A stretch of 64,000 nucleotides of DNA from the NCBI RefSeq assembly GCF_000296815.2, contig NZ_CAIT01000004.1, positions 1 through 64,000 on the forward strand, given 5' to 3'. The DNA is from Fibrisoma limi BUZ 3 (GTDB taxonomy: Bacteria; Bacteroidota; Bacteroidia; Cytophagales; Spirosomataceae). Under the pieces are notes generated by a model that saw nothing but the letters and a program-made list of their open reading frames with translations, did not search any database and had not been told where the DNA came from. How positions within the stretch are numbered: the stretch's first letter is position 1; each line of letters begins with the position of its first letter. Shown in pieces: positions 8,087-18,300 of this stretch. A program made the translations under genes and the position numbers.

Positions 8087-11000
8087 GTGAGATTTCTTTT
8101 TTCGGCGTTCTGGATTTTATCCGCCAATGTACTGCTGGCCCAGACGGACCCATACGCGTTTATGCGGTTAGGGCGGTCGAGCGGGTTGTCACACCAGCAG
8201 GTTAACTGTATTCTGAAGGATAAACAAGGTTTCGTATGGTTCGGTACGTTATCAGGACTTAACCGCTTTGATGGGTATACCTGCAAGGTGTTTCGGCAGA
8301 ATGTGCAGGACACAACGTCTCTGAACGATAATTACATCGAGACGCTCGTGGAAGACCCGGCCGGGCGGCTCTGGATACGCAACCGGAAAGGCATAACGGT
8401 GTATGATCCGGTAACCGAACGCTTTGATCGACGCCCCGACGCTCTTGCCCGTTCGTACGGTTTGCCCGATGGAAACATTACCACCATTCGGCCAGGCAAA
8501 CGCGGCACGTACTGGTTTCTGCACAACAATCAGGGCGTTTTTGGGTATTCGCCCACCACTCAACGTACTGTGCGCATTGCTCACGCACGCCAGGATACAG
8601 CATCGCTTCGTGACCATACCATCACTGATATTGCCGAGGACGGTCTGGGTCATTTGTGGGTGATTCATCAGTCCGGGCTGCTCGAAAAACTGGACAGACG
8701 CACGCACCGGGCCGTTTACCGAGCCTTCCTGGTCAGGACGGCTCCGACTGAAACCGCTAACTTTAAGCTGTTTGTTGATGCGGATAACGATGTGTGGGTA
8801 CACGAAAGCAAGGGGGAAACGGGCGCTTTCTACGTCAATTCGCGGAGCCAGACCGTGTCGCGGCTGCACACCGGAGCGACCCGCGGCCGACTGAACAATA
8901 ACCTGGTACGTAGTATCATTCAGGACAGTAAAGGACAAATCTGGCTCGGGACGGACCATGGTGGCATCAACGTCCTCAATAAGAACGACTTTTCGGTTCG
9001 TTACCTGCTGAATCAGGAGGGTAACGATAGAAGCGTGAGCCAGAATACCATTTATACCCAGTACTGCGATGACGCTGGTATTGTCTGGGTCGGTACCTAC
9101 AAAAACGGCGTTTGCTACTACCACCCGGATCTCATTCGTTTTTCGGCGTTCCGTCATAGCAACACCACCGCCAGCCGTTTGCCCTACGACGACGTCAATG
9201 CGTTTGCGGAGGATGCGCGTGGTAACCTCTGGATTGGTACCAACGGTGGTGGTCTTCTCTATTTTGATAGGCAACAAACTACGTTTACTACGTACCGCAG
9301 TAACTCCTCAAGCAACAGTTTAAGCAGCGATGTGATCGTGAGTCTGCTGGTTGACAAACAACAGCAGGTCTGGATCGGGACTTATCTCGGGGGGCTAAAT
9401 CGACTGGAAAACGGCCGCTTTACTCGTTATCTACACCGCGACGACCAGCCCGGCAGCCTGGCTATCAACAGTGTATGGGAAATTTTTGAAGATGCCCAAC
9501 GCAACTTCTGGGTCGGTACGCTGGGTGGGGGGCTGGACCGCATGAATCGAGCAACCGGATGGTTTGACCATTACCGGATGCCTAAAACGCCCTATCTGCA
9601 TTCCGATTACATTTCCGCCATTCAGGAGGACCGATACGGAAACCTCTGGATTGGACACGGGTACGGGGTAGACATCTGGGACCGTCGGAAGCAGAAATGC
9701 ATACACTACACCGCCAGTGATAACACCCGCCAGGGGCTGAGTCATAACAACGTGACCGCCATACTCGAAGACGGTCGGGGATGGATATGGATTGGTACCA
9801 TTGAAGGCCTTAATCTGTACGATCGGCGAACGGGTACGTTCCGCTTTTTCAAAAAAGAGAATGGCTTATCCGATAACACAATTCAAAGCCTTGTTGAAGA
9901 TGACGCCCATAACCTCTGGATCGGCACGCCCAACGGGTTAAGTCATTTATTGATTCAGTCCAAGGGGACTACTAATCACACGTTTACGTTCCGTACTTAC
10001 GACGAAGCGGATGGTTTGCCAAGCAATCTGTTTAACGATAATGCAGGGATCAAAACGCGCCGTGGCGAACTGGTCTTTGGTGGACCGAATGGCTTCACGG
10101 TGTTTGATCCGAAAACGTTAGGCATCAATCGCCAGATCCCCAAAATTGTGCTGACGGACCTCCAGGTGTTCAATCAGTACGTCCGGCCGGGCGAGCGGTA
10201 TGAAAACGATGTCCTGCTGGACCGCTCCATCACCCAAACCCAGGAACTGACGCTGACCCACCGTCAGAATATGTTCTCGATTGGGTTTGCGGCTCTCAAC
10301 TATTTTCATCCGGAAAAAAACACGTACCAATACAAGCTGGAAGGCTTCAACGACAACTGGATAACCGCCGATCCGCAGGTGCGCAGGGCTACGTTCACAA
10401 ACCTGAATCCAGGCACGTACACGTTTTTGGTGCGGGCGGCCAACAACGACGGCGTCTGGAATACCGATGGAGTTCGGCTGCAGATTACCGTACTACCACC
10501 GTTCTGGAAAAGCCCCACTGCTTTGATTCTGTATATAGTGCTGATGCTGGGAGCTTTGTGGCTGGCCCGGTGGGTCGTGCTCGAACGGGCCCGTATTACG
10601 TTCCAGTTGGAGCAGGAGCGGCAGCAGGCTCAACAATTGCACGAGCTTGATCTGATGAAAATCAAGTTCCTGACCAACGTTAGCCACGAGTTCCGTACGC
10701 CGTTAACGCTTATCCTGAGTCCGCTGGACCGGCTCCTGAAACACACCAAAGACCCCGGCCAGTTACGTCAGTTTGAGCTGATTCAACGGAATGCCAGACG
10801 GCTCCTCAACCTGGTGAATCAACTTCTTGACTTCCGGCGCATGGAGGTGCAGGAACTGAAACTGAACCTGGCTCAGAACGACGTCATCAAGTTCAGTAAA
10901 GAGATCTTTTATTCGTTCTCCGACCTGTCGGAGCGTAAGAACATTCGCTTTTCGTTCCAGGCCAATGTAACGGAGGTGATTATGTACTTCGATCCCGACA

Positions 11001-12241
11001 AACTGGAGCGGATTCTGTTCAATCTGCTCTCCAACGCCTTTAAGTTTACGCCGGAGAACGGGAAGGTTTCACTACGTATCAACGCAGTTGAACCGGGCGA
11101 ACAGGATGTATCGGCAGAGCGAATGCTGGAAATTGGCGTCAGCGATACAGGCATTGGGATTCCGGCCGAAAAACACGAACAGATTTTTGAGCGGTTCTTT
11201 CAGAACGACATTCCCGGTACGCTGGTCAACCAGGGCAGCGGAATTGGTCTGGCCATTACGAAAGAGTTTGTGCGCCTTCATGGCGGACGCATTACGGTCG
11301 ATAGTGCTCCCGACCAGGGTAGTACGTTTACGGTACAGCTCCCCATCCGGACGGAGGCCGAGCAACCTGCAACGTACCGACCCGTGCAGGAAGCCATTGA
11401 GCCGCGTCTTTCTTCTGGCAACGGTTCCGAAACCGTTTCCAGCAACGGAAGAGCCGAAAAGAAAGCAACCGTACTGCTCGTTGAGGATAACGAAGACTTC
11501 CGGTTCTACCTCAAGGACAACCTGCGCGAGCAGTATACCATCCTGGAAGCTGCCAACGGTCGCGACGGGTGGCGCCAGGCGCAGACCCACCTGCCCAACC
11601 TGATCGTCAGCGATGTGATGATGCCTGAGATGGACGGTATTACGTTGTGCGGAAAAATCAAGAACGACAAACGCACGGCCCACATTCCGGTGCTGCTGCT
11701 CACGGCCCGCAGTGCTGAAGAACAAAAGCTGGAAGGACTGGAGACCGGTGCCAGCGATTACATCACCAAACCGTTCAACTTTGAGATTCTGCAGGCCCGA
11801 ATCCGCAACCTGATTGCTCACCGCGATCTGCTGGAGCGGGCGCTACGTAAGCCGGCCGACATTAGCCCGAGCGACATAGAGATTACTTCGCTGGACGAAA
11901 AACTAATTCAGAGAGCGCTGAGCATTGTGGAGCAGAACATGAGCAACGCCGACTTCTCGGTGGAGGAGCTGAGCCGGGAGATGGGCATGAGTCGCGTTCA
12001 TCTGTACAAAAAACTACTTGCGCTGACTAACCGCACACCGATCGAGTTTATCCGGACGGTTCGTTTGCAGCGGGCGGCTCAGTTGCTGGAACGGAGTCAG
12101 CTAACCGTTGCGGAGGTAGCCTATCAGGTTGGCTTCAATAACCCGAAATATTTTACCAAATACTTCAAGCAGGAATTTAATACGCTACCCTCGGCTTTTG
12201 GCAAAGAAAAACCGTCGGATACGCATCAGGAGGCTCATTAA
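8087..12241 (+). CDS. Hybrid two-component system sensor/regulator (HTCS)
   Basis: 1384 residues with a GTG start and a signal peptide ending near LLAQ. About a dozen propeller repeats of the type GxLWIGTxxGGLxxFD fill residues 25-700, followed by a Y_Y_Y domain (about 745-805) and one membrane helix (808-830). Inside the cell come a HisKA domain with His867 (NVSHEFRTPL), an HATPase domain (965-1085), a receiver with Asp1176 (SDVMMPEMDG) and an AraC-type HTH (1275-1375). Such proteins sense periplasmic oligosaccharides and activate glycan-use operons directly. The probable target is the SusC/SusD operon at 15.3 kb, although a divergent efflux cassette lies in between. Confidence 0.93.
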   Translation: MRFLFSAFWILSANVLLAQTDPYAFMRLGRSSGLSHQQVNCILKDKQGFVWFGTLSGLNRFDGYTCKVFRQNVQDTTSLNDNYIETLVEDPAGRLWIRNRKGITVYDPVTERFDRRPDALARSYGLPDGNITTIRPGKRGTYWFLHNNQGVFGYSPTTQRTVRIAHARQDTASLRDHTITDIAEDGLGHLWVIHQSGLLEKLDRRTHRAVYRAFLVRTAPTETANFKLFVDADNDVWVHESKGETGAFYVNSRSQTVSRLHTGATRGRLNNNLVRSIIQDSKGQIWLGTDHGGINVLNKNDFSVRYLLNQEGNDRSVSQNTIYTQYCDDAGIVWVGTYKNGVCYYHPDLIRFSAFRHSNTTASRLPYDDVNAFAEDARGNLWIGTNGGGLLYFDRQQTTFTTYRSNSSSNSLSSDVIVSLLVDKQQQVWIGTYLGGLNRLENGRFTRYLHRDDQPGSLAINSVWEIFEDAQRNFWVGTLGGGLDRMNRATGWFDHYRMPKTPYLHSDYISAIQEDRYGNLWIGHGYGVDIWDRRKQKCIHYTASDNTRQGLSHNNVTAILEDGRGWIWIGTIEGLNLYDRRTGTFRFFKKENGLSDNTIQSLVEDDAHNLWIGTPNGLSHLLIQSKGTTNHTFTFRTYDEADGLPSNLFNDNAGIKTRRGELVFGGPNGFTVFDPKTLGINRQIPKIVLTDLQVFNQYVRPGERYENDVLLDRSITQTQELTLTHRQNMFSIGFAALNYFHPEKNTYQYKLEGFNDNWITADPQVRRATFTNLNPGTYTFLVRAANNDGVWNTDGVRLQITVLPPFWKSPTALILYIVLMLGALWLARWVVLERARITFQLEQERQQAQQLHELDLMKIKFLTNVSHEFRTPLTLILSPLDRLLKHTKDPGQLRQFELIQRNARRLLNLVNQLLDFRRMEVQELKLNLAQNDVIKFSKEIFYSFSDLSERKNIRFSFQANVTEVIMYFDPDKLERILFNLLSNAFKFTPENGKVSLRINAVEPGEQDVSAERMLEIGVSDTGIGIPAEKHEQIFERFFQNDIPGTLVNQGSGIGLAITKEFVRLHGGRITVDSAPDQGSTFTVQLPIRTEAEQPATYRPVQEAIEPRLSSGNGSETVSSNGRAEKKATVLLVEDNEDFRFYLKDNLREQYTILEAANGRDGWRQAQTHLPNLIVSDVMMPEMDGITLCGKIKNDKRTAHIPVLLLTARSAEEQKLEGLETGASDYITKPFNFEILQARIRNLIAHRDLLERALRKPADISPSDIEITSLDEKLIQRALSIVEQNMSNADFSVEELSREMGMSRVHLYKKLLALTNRTPIEFIRTVRLQRAAQLLERSQLTVAEVAYQVGFNNPKYFTKYFKQEFNTLPSAFGKEKPSDTHQEAH

Positions 12242-12310
12242 ACGGCCCGTGGTTACGCCTGCACCCCGGATTGTTACGATTTAATACCCCTGCGTCTTGA
12301 TTGGGCCGCG

Positions 12311-12318
12311 TAGTTTTG
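12311..12318 (+). promoter_or_regulatory. -7 element TAGTTTTG
   Basis: It matches TAnnTTTG and lies 21 bp before the ATG of a 34-codon ORF. No good -33 TTTG is visible at the right distance (TTTAA near 12280 is the best candidate). It supports transcription of the small ORF. Confidence 0.4.
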
Positions 12319-12339
12319 TGAGAGCTTTGAGACTATACT

Positions 12340-12444
12340 ATGCCCTCTAACAAAAATCATCGACTGCAGCGAATTTATCTGGTTGTGGAAATGACGCTGT
12401 ACGTAGCGATTGCAGCAGCCTCTGCTTATTTCGTCATCCAGTAA
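12340..12444 (+). CDS. Very small single-pass membrane protein (34 aa)
   Basis: The product reads MPSNKNHRLQRIYLVVEM and then a hydrophobic stretch to the end. It has a basic N-terminus followed by one membrane helix. It has an upstream TAnnTTTG element and a strong terminator just after the stop codon. I do not recognise a family. The promoter, ATG, helix and terminator together make it more than chance, but codon evidence is thin at this length. Confidence 0.45.
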   Translation: MPSNKNHRLQRIYLVVEMTLYVAIAAASAYFVIQ

Positions 12445-12463
12445 CACCAGTGCTGCTTTATCA

Positions 12464-12503
12464 AAAAGGCCAATCGATTTCGCCGGGAATCGATTGGCCT
12501 TTT
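12464..12503. terminator. Bidirectional terminator, 16-bp perfect stem
   Basis: AAAAGGCCAATCGATT (12464-12479) pairs with AATCGATTGGCCTTTT (12488-12503) around an 8-base loop. It separates the small ORF from the convergent MFS gene and carries A and T tracts on the two sides. Confidence 0.85.
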
Positions 12504-12527
12504 GCGTTTCTATCGTCAGGCTCGTAT

Positions 12528-13823
12528 CTAGTCGACAATGGCCTGGTTTGACACCGCGCCAACTGCCTCCGGTGTAGCGCCAGGCTGCGTTTTCGCCCTG
12601 CGATCGGCCAGTACGCTGATCCGGTACACAAACCAGATACACATAGCAATTACGGCCGAAACCACGTACCCCAACACATCGTAGTGCTCCAGCGGGCTGG
12701 TTTTGCCCGGCTGCGCTACAATCAGGCCGGCCACCACCGCCCCCAGTCCACCGGCAATCTGCTGCAACGACGATGTAATGCTCATGTAAGCGCCCCGGTC
12801 TTTCAGGTCCGGGATGCTGGTGTTCAGCGCTGTTGCGGGAATGATCCGGCTCATGATGCCCATGAACATAACCACGTTGATCGCAATAACTGTCCACAGT
12901 GGTACGGGCGGCATATTGGTGTAAATGACAACCATGATGATGGCCAGCACCGACCCGGCTGTAAACAGGACGAATTTACTGATCCGGTCGCTGAGTCTTC
13001 CGACCACCGGCATGATAATGATGGACGATATACCCGTGCACAGAAAGACGAAGGGCAGTTGCTCCTGCGCAATCTTGACATTGTTGATCAGATACGCACT
13101 GCCAAACGGCATCAGCATGAATCCGCCAATCGACAGAAACGCAATCGCCAGGAAACCGGTCTGGTAGGTTTTGTTGGACACCGTATCCCGCAGGTGCGCA
13201 AACGCGTTCGTCTCCGATTGCAGGGCAAGGTGCGTGTTCACCGGCTGCATCCGCAGCCAGACAGCCAGGCCAATCAGGAGTGCCAGCAGCACAATCATCA
13301 GAAAAGGAGCGTGCCAGCCCCACTGGTTGGCCAGATACAACCCGATAGGAATACCGAGCACCTGGCTGGCCGCAAATCCCATCTGCACCACGCCCATCAC
13401 GCGCCCTCGCTGATTCAGGGCGAACACGTCTGTGATGATGGCCATTGAAATAGAGCCGATAACGCCCCCAAACAAGCCGGTTATGATGCGGGCAACCAGT
13501 AGCATACTATAGCTGTTGGCCAGTGCGCAGAACAGCGTTCCGCCAATGAAACCAATGTAGAAGAAGAGCAGCAGCTTTTTGCGATCGAACCGATCGGCGA
13601 AGCCGGCTGCCAGAATCCCCGACGCTCCGGCGCTGAAGGCGTAGGACGATACAACGAGACCAAACTCTTTGGGCGACATGGCCAACGTTTTCATCAGGAT
13701 GTCGCCCAGGGGCGATAGCACCATGAAGTCCAGAATGACCGTGAACTGCAACAGCGCCAGGATGGCAATCAGAAACTTTTGATACGAGGTAAAAGCGGGG
13801 ACAGGTTGTTTGGGCGTTTCCAT
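12528..13823 (-). CDS. MFS transporter, DHA1-like drug efflux
   Basis: 431 residues with about 12 membrane helices. The loop 2-3 motif appears as GFADRFDRKK and the loop 8-9 counterpart as GRLSDRISK. The proton-coupled family exports drugs or small metabolites. The gene is last in a three-gene operon (TetR, HMA-like protein, MFS) with gaps of 25 and 11 bp. The TetR repressor presumably controls it through the palindrome upstream. Its substrate is not readable. Confidence 0.88.
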   Translation of the reverse strand: METPKQPVPAFTSYQKFLIAILALLQFTVILDFMVLSPLGDILMKTLAMSPKEFGLVVSSYAFSAGASGILAAGFADRFDRKKLLLFFYIGFIGGTLFCALANSYSMLLVARIITGLFGGVIGSISMAIITDVFALNQRGRVMGVVQMGFAASQVLGIPIGLYLANQWGWHAPFLMIVLLALLIGLAVWLRMQPVNTHLALQSETNAFAHLRDTVSNKTYQTGFLAIAFLSIGGFMLMPFGSAYLINNVKIAQEQLPFVFLCTGISSIIIMPVVGRLSDRISKFVLFTAGSVLAIIMVVIYTNMPPVPLWTVIAINVVMFMGIMSRIIPATALNTSIPDLKDRGAYMSITSSLQQIAGGLGAVVAGLIVAQPGKTSPLEHYDVLGYVVSAVIAMCIWFVYRISVLADRRAKTQPGATPEAVGAVSNQAIVD

Positions 13824-13834
13824 TCGTAGGGTGG

Positions 13835-14062
13835 TTAGTCTAATTCGGCACAGGCAAAACCCTGACAGGTAATCAGGTCAATTATATCCGCGGGGGTCAG
13901 TGTAGCCGATACAATTCGGAGTACACAGTCAACATCCTGCTGATCGAGGCTCCATCGCTCAATCCCACAATGGGTGTTCAATCGGTTCTCAATGGCTAAT
14001 CGGTCGGCAGCGGTAAGGATGTTGGTCTTAAAAATCAGGATGTGGTCTAAAGGTGTAGTCAT
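13835..14062 (-). CDS. Small HMA-like fold protein lacking the CxxC metal motif
   Basis: 75 residues. The pattern of alternating strands and helices, with ILIFKTNI at the start, RWSLD in the middle and DCVLRI, resembles heavy-metal-associated domains without the metal-binding CxxC. A clear paralogue lies at 45698-45913 (VLVFRTNI, RWSVD, DCVLRI). Here it sits between a TetR regulator and an MFS pump in one operon, so it may be an accessory protein of export. Function is unknown. Confidence 0.7.
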   Translation of the reverse strand: MTTPLDHILIFKTNILTAADRLAIENRLNTHCGIERWSLDQQDVDCVLRIVSATLTPADIIDLITCQGFACAELD

Positions 14063-14087
14063 ACGCAGGCATATTTACTCGTAGTTG

Positions 14088-14678
14088 TCAGGGAGTCAGT
14101 GCTTTAATAACCAGCTTTAGTGCATCTGCCAGATGCTGATCAGAAAGCTCAAACGCATTACCACCCAGACCTTTTTTAGCGCTGTGAAAACGTAGCAGGG
14201 TGTACAGGGGTCCATAGGCCACGCTCCAGAATACTTCGGGCGTTACGGGCGTAAGCTCCTTGTTCCGGATGGCCCTGTGGAGAAACTCCGACATAATCTC
14301 TTTGAAAGCGACCATACTTTCTTCCAGTACAAACTCGCCGTAGGGCGATAACCGGATCATCTCGTAAAAAGCGACCTCCTGTGGATACTCGAGCCAAAAC
14401 CGGGCCCGATTCTCCCATTGCTTCGTTAACCCCTCGGCAAAAGGCATCTGGGGCGAAAAATCCCGAAACGTATGGGCAAAAAACGTCTGCCCAACCTCCA
14501 GACCAATCTGCCTGATCAGATCATCTTTATCACGGTAGTATATGTACAGCGTTGCTACGGAAATGCTGCAGGCTCTGGCCAACTTGTTGACGCTGAAGCC
14601 GTCGAAGCCATCGTTCACGATCAATTCAATGGCCTTCTGCTTGACCAGTTCCTGCTTGTCTGCGTTTCTTGTTCGCAT
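14088..14678 (-). CDS. TetR family transcriptional repressor
   Basis: I start at ATG 14678 (196 residues, MRTRNADKQ). The open frame runs 10 codons further up. The N-terminal HTH has the typical FSVNKLARACSISVATLYIYYRDKDDLI. The C-terminal part is a ligand-binding helical domain of unknown specificity. A perfect inverted repeat 34 bp upstream is its likely operator. It heads the operon with the HMA-like protein and the MFS pump, so it is probably an autorepressed efflux regulator. Confidence 0.9.
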   Translation of the reverse strand: MRTRNADKQELVKQKAIELIVNDGFDGFSVNKLARACSISVATLYIYYRDKDDLIRQIGLEVGQTFFAHTFRDFSPQMPFAEGLTKQWENRARFWLEYPQEVAFYEMIRLSPYGEFVLEESMVAFKEIMSEFLHRAIRNKELTPVTPEVFWSVAYGPLYTLLRFHSAKKGLGGNAFELSDQHLADALKLVIKALTP

Positions 14679-14711
14679 AGCTGTAGTTCGAGCACAAATA
14701 TAAATCAATTT

Positions 14712-14733
14712 AATAAGTGAGCGATCACTTATT
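14712..14733. promoter_or_regulatory. Palindromic TetR operator
   Basis: Perfect 9-base arms AATAAGTGA and TCACTTATT flank a 4-base GCGA spacer. The position directly upstream of the tetR ATG and the size are typical of TetR-family operators. Confidence 0.7.
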
Positions 14734-15335
14734 TATAAAATATGGTGAATAGATGCCCGAATGCTGGAGCTATCCTGACGATACATGCTGCTTTTAGTTG
14801 TCGACGTTCACCAGCGGATAAACCATGATCGCGAGATCTGATTGCTGGATAAAGATAAACGGCAGCTTATCGAAAACTACCCCCGAAAATTGGCTAGGCT
14901 GAAACCGCTGAATTCAGTCGGGTCTGATTCTAAAGTCGAACAGACAAGCCCATAAACGAAGATAGATCGTAAAAACTGGAAAAGGCCGTTACGCGCACAT
15001 GATGTCCTTTGAGCTGAAACCGAGTACCAATGATGTTTAAAACTTCGGTCCATACTTAACATTATATACCCTGTTCAGAAACATTTGATCTGATCTATTT
15101 TACAAAAGAGGCCCCTTTCTGAAACAAGTCATACCCTTCCCTCGGCACGGCTCTTGGTAATTTTGTCAAATAAAAACTGGCTTTTATCTAATTATTGATG
15201 TGTGTCGCAGACTTTGATCCTTTTCAATCTTCAATTAGTACAGCGACTATTCCTATCCCTTACCCTTAACCGAGCTGGGCTTATATGCCAACTCACTAGC
15301 CAACGTCTAATTCTGTTTTTTCAACCCAAAACCTT
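14734..15335. other. Long intergenic region upstream of the SusC operon
   Basis: About 600 bases without a convincing gene. It holds a -7-like TAATTTTG at 15158-15165, about 170 bp before the SusC start, with no clear -33 partner. The hybrid regulator's binding site is expected here, but I could not identify a repeat that defines it. A 61-codon minus-strand ORF at 14877-15062 has no recognisable features. Confidence 0.45.
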
Positions 15336-18300
15336 ATGTCGATGACACAAGTGTACAGCCGCAGGCAGAGGTACGTTACCTTAGCTGACAGCAGGCTTTT
15401 GCGGGCGGGAACGTATGTGGCCCTCGCATTCATGCTTCTTCTCTGGTCGGGAGTCGATAGTCTTGCCCAGACCCGTAAGCGGATAACGGGTATTGTGACG
15501 GCTGCGCCCAATAATGAACCGCTGCCGGGCGTCAGCGTTGTGGTCAAAGGATCGTCTATTGGCGCCAACACCGACGCTAAAGGGGCTTATTCCTTAGAGG
15601 CTCCGGCCAACGCTACGTTAGTTTTTTCCTTCATTGGGTACGTCAAGCAGGAAGTTGCCACAGGTAACCGGACAACGGTTAATGTGTCGATGCAGGAAGA
15701 TGTTTCCAATCTGAAGGAAGTCGTGGTAGTTGGATATGGTCAGATCAAACGGGCCGATCTGTCGAGCGCCCAGACCAGCGTTACGTCGGCCGACATCCAG
15801 AAAACGGTCAACACTACGTTGGAGCAGGCTCTCCAGGGCCGTTCAGCGAACGTGTACGTAACGCAGAACACCGGTCAGCCGGGCGGTGGTATCTCGGTAA
15901 ATATTCGTGGGATCAACACCATCAATGGTTCCAACGAACCGCTCTACGTTATCGATGGTGTACAGGTTCAGGGCGCACCGGGTGGTTCCTACGGGGTTAC
16001 CAGTTCCATCAACCCCCTGGCCGGGCTAAACCCATCCGATATTGAATCGATGGAGATTCTGCAGGGACCTTCGGCCACGGCCATCTACGGCTCGCGGGCA
16101 ACCAACGGGGTTGTGTTGATTACAACCAAGCGCGGTAAAGCCGGCCAGACTAAGATCAACTATAATTTCCTGTATACGTTGCAGGACACACCGAAGCTGC
16201 TGCCTACGCTGAACCTGCGGGAGTACGCCGTGATGGTGAATGAGTACCGTCAGTTGAGCGGTCAGACACCGATCCTGGAGTTTCAGGACCCGTCGCTGCT
16301 GGGCGAAGGCACGAACTGGCAGCGCGAACTGTTCCGGCAGGCTCCGTTGCTGAAGCACCAGCTTAGCCTGAGCGGTGGTAACGACAAGACAACGTATTAC
16401 CTCTCCGGCGAATACTTCAACCAGCAGGGCGTAGCGGTTGGCTCGTCGTTCAATCGGTATTCAGTACGTCTGAACGTGGACAACCAAACCCGTAGCTGGT
16501 TAAAAATCAGCAGTAACTTGAACCTGAGCAAGACGGAAGACAGGGTAACGCAAACGAATAACGACCTGATCAACCTGGCCATCGAGCAGTCGCCGAACAT
16601 TCCGCTCCGGAATCCGGACGGTTCGTGGGGCGGCCCGACCAATCCGCAGTTTGCCGTAAACAACCCGATTGCCATCGCCAGCCTGATCGACAACCGCGTA
16701 AACCGAGCCAATATTCTGGGCGGGCTAACGGCCGACATCAACCTGTTCAAAGGGCTGGTATTCCGCAACTCGTTCAACGGCAGCGGGCAGTTCAGCACCA
16801 ATAATACGTTTACGCCGACCTACCAGTTGGGTACCATTATCAACAATACCGCTTCGGCCAACAAGGGCAGCGGCAACAACTACTACTGGAACCTGAACCA
16901 GTTGTTGCAGTACGATACGCAGTTTGGCAAGCACAGCATTAACGCAATTGCCAGCCACGAAGCTCAGGAAAGCACCTATGAGGGGCTTTCGGCCGGTATT
17001 CAGGGGTTCGTTACGAATAACATCGCTGAGTTGCCGCTGGGTGACCCCAAAACCGCAACCAACAGCAGCTACAAAGGCTCTTGGGGTATGGAATCGTACC
17101 TGGCACGGGTCAATTATACCTACAACGACCGCTACATTGTGCAGGCTGCGTTCCGGGCTGATGGTTCGCCGAGCTTTGCGCCGAGCAAACGCTGGGGGTA
17201 TTTTCCTTCGGTGTCGGCGGCCTGGCGAATTTCGGAAGAGCCGTTCATGAAGCAGATTCCGCAGATCAACGAACTGAAGCTCCGCTTTGAAACGGGTCTG
17301 ACCGGCAACCAGGGCAGCACAGGGTATTTCTCGGCCCTGCAACCCGTAGCAACGCAGTGGGGAACCGGGTATCTGGCCCGCAACTACGCGAACCCGGAGT
17401 ATCAGTGGGAGAGTACAATGACCTACAATCTGGGCTTCAACCTGAACATGTTCAGCAATCGGATCCAGCTCGAAGGCGACTTCTACATTAAGAAGACCGA
17501 CAACCTGATCATGAACATTCCGCTGCCAACCTACATGGGTACGAGCGGTTCAGGATCAATCGGACCGCCGTTGGTGAACATTGGCGCGCTCGAAAACCGG
17601 GGCTATGGTATTACGTTGAACACGGTGAATATTGACCGGGCTGGATTCAAATGGACCAGTAACTTCAACGTATCGGGCTTCAAAAACAACCTGAGTAAAC
17701 TGTACGCAGAAACCGCTACCCTCGACCGCCCCTACTGGTTCATGGAAAACTTCCTGGCCCGTTCGGTGGTTGGCCAGCCGGCTTTCCAGTTCTTCGGCTA
17801 CGTGAAGGAAGGTATTTTCAAGTCGGTTGAAGAGATCAATAATTCAGCCATTCCGGCGGGTAATACCGTATCGCCGAACAGCACCTGGGTTGGCGACATC
17901 AAGTACAAAGACCTGAACGGCGACAAGATCATTGACGCCCGCGACCAGACGTTCATTGGAAATCCCTGGCCGAAAATGACGTTCGGCTTCACGAACAACC
18001 TGTCGTACCGCGACTTCGATCTGACCGTACTGCTCACCAGTTCATACGGTAACCAGATCTACAACTTCGTTCGGTTCCGCAACGAAAACCCCGGACGTAC
18101 CAACGTCGGTCGGGGTCTGCTGGCGGGCGCAGCCAATTACGCTCGTCTGACCAACGACCCGACCAATCCGACCCTGCTCAACCCTGACGCTGATCGGCCA
18201 CGGATTACCGGCTCCGACGCCAACGGGAATGCCAACCGCGCTACGCAGGATTACGTAGAAGACGGTTCGTACATCCGCGTGAAAAACATCCAGCTTGGCT

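Noticed and set aside
14877-15062. 61-codon minus ORF in the SusC upstream gap
   Set aside because: It has no promoter, family or composition support, and the region is probably regulatory.
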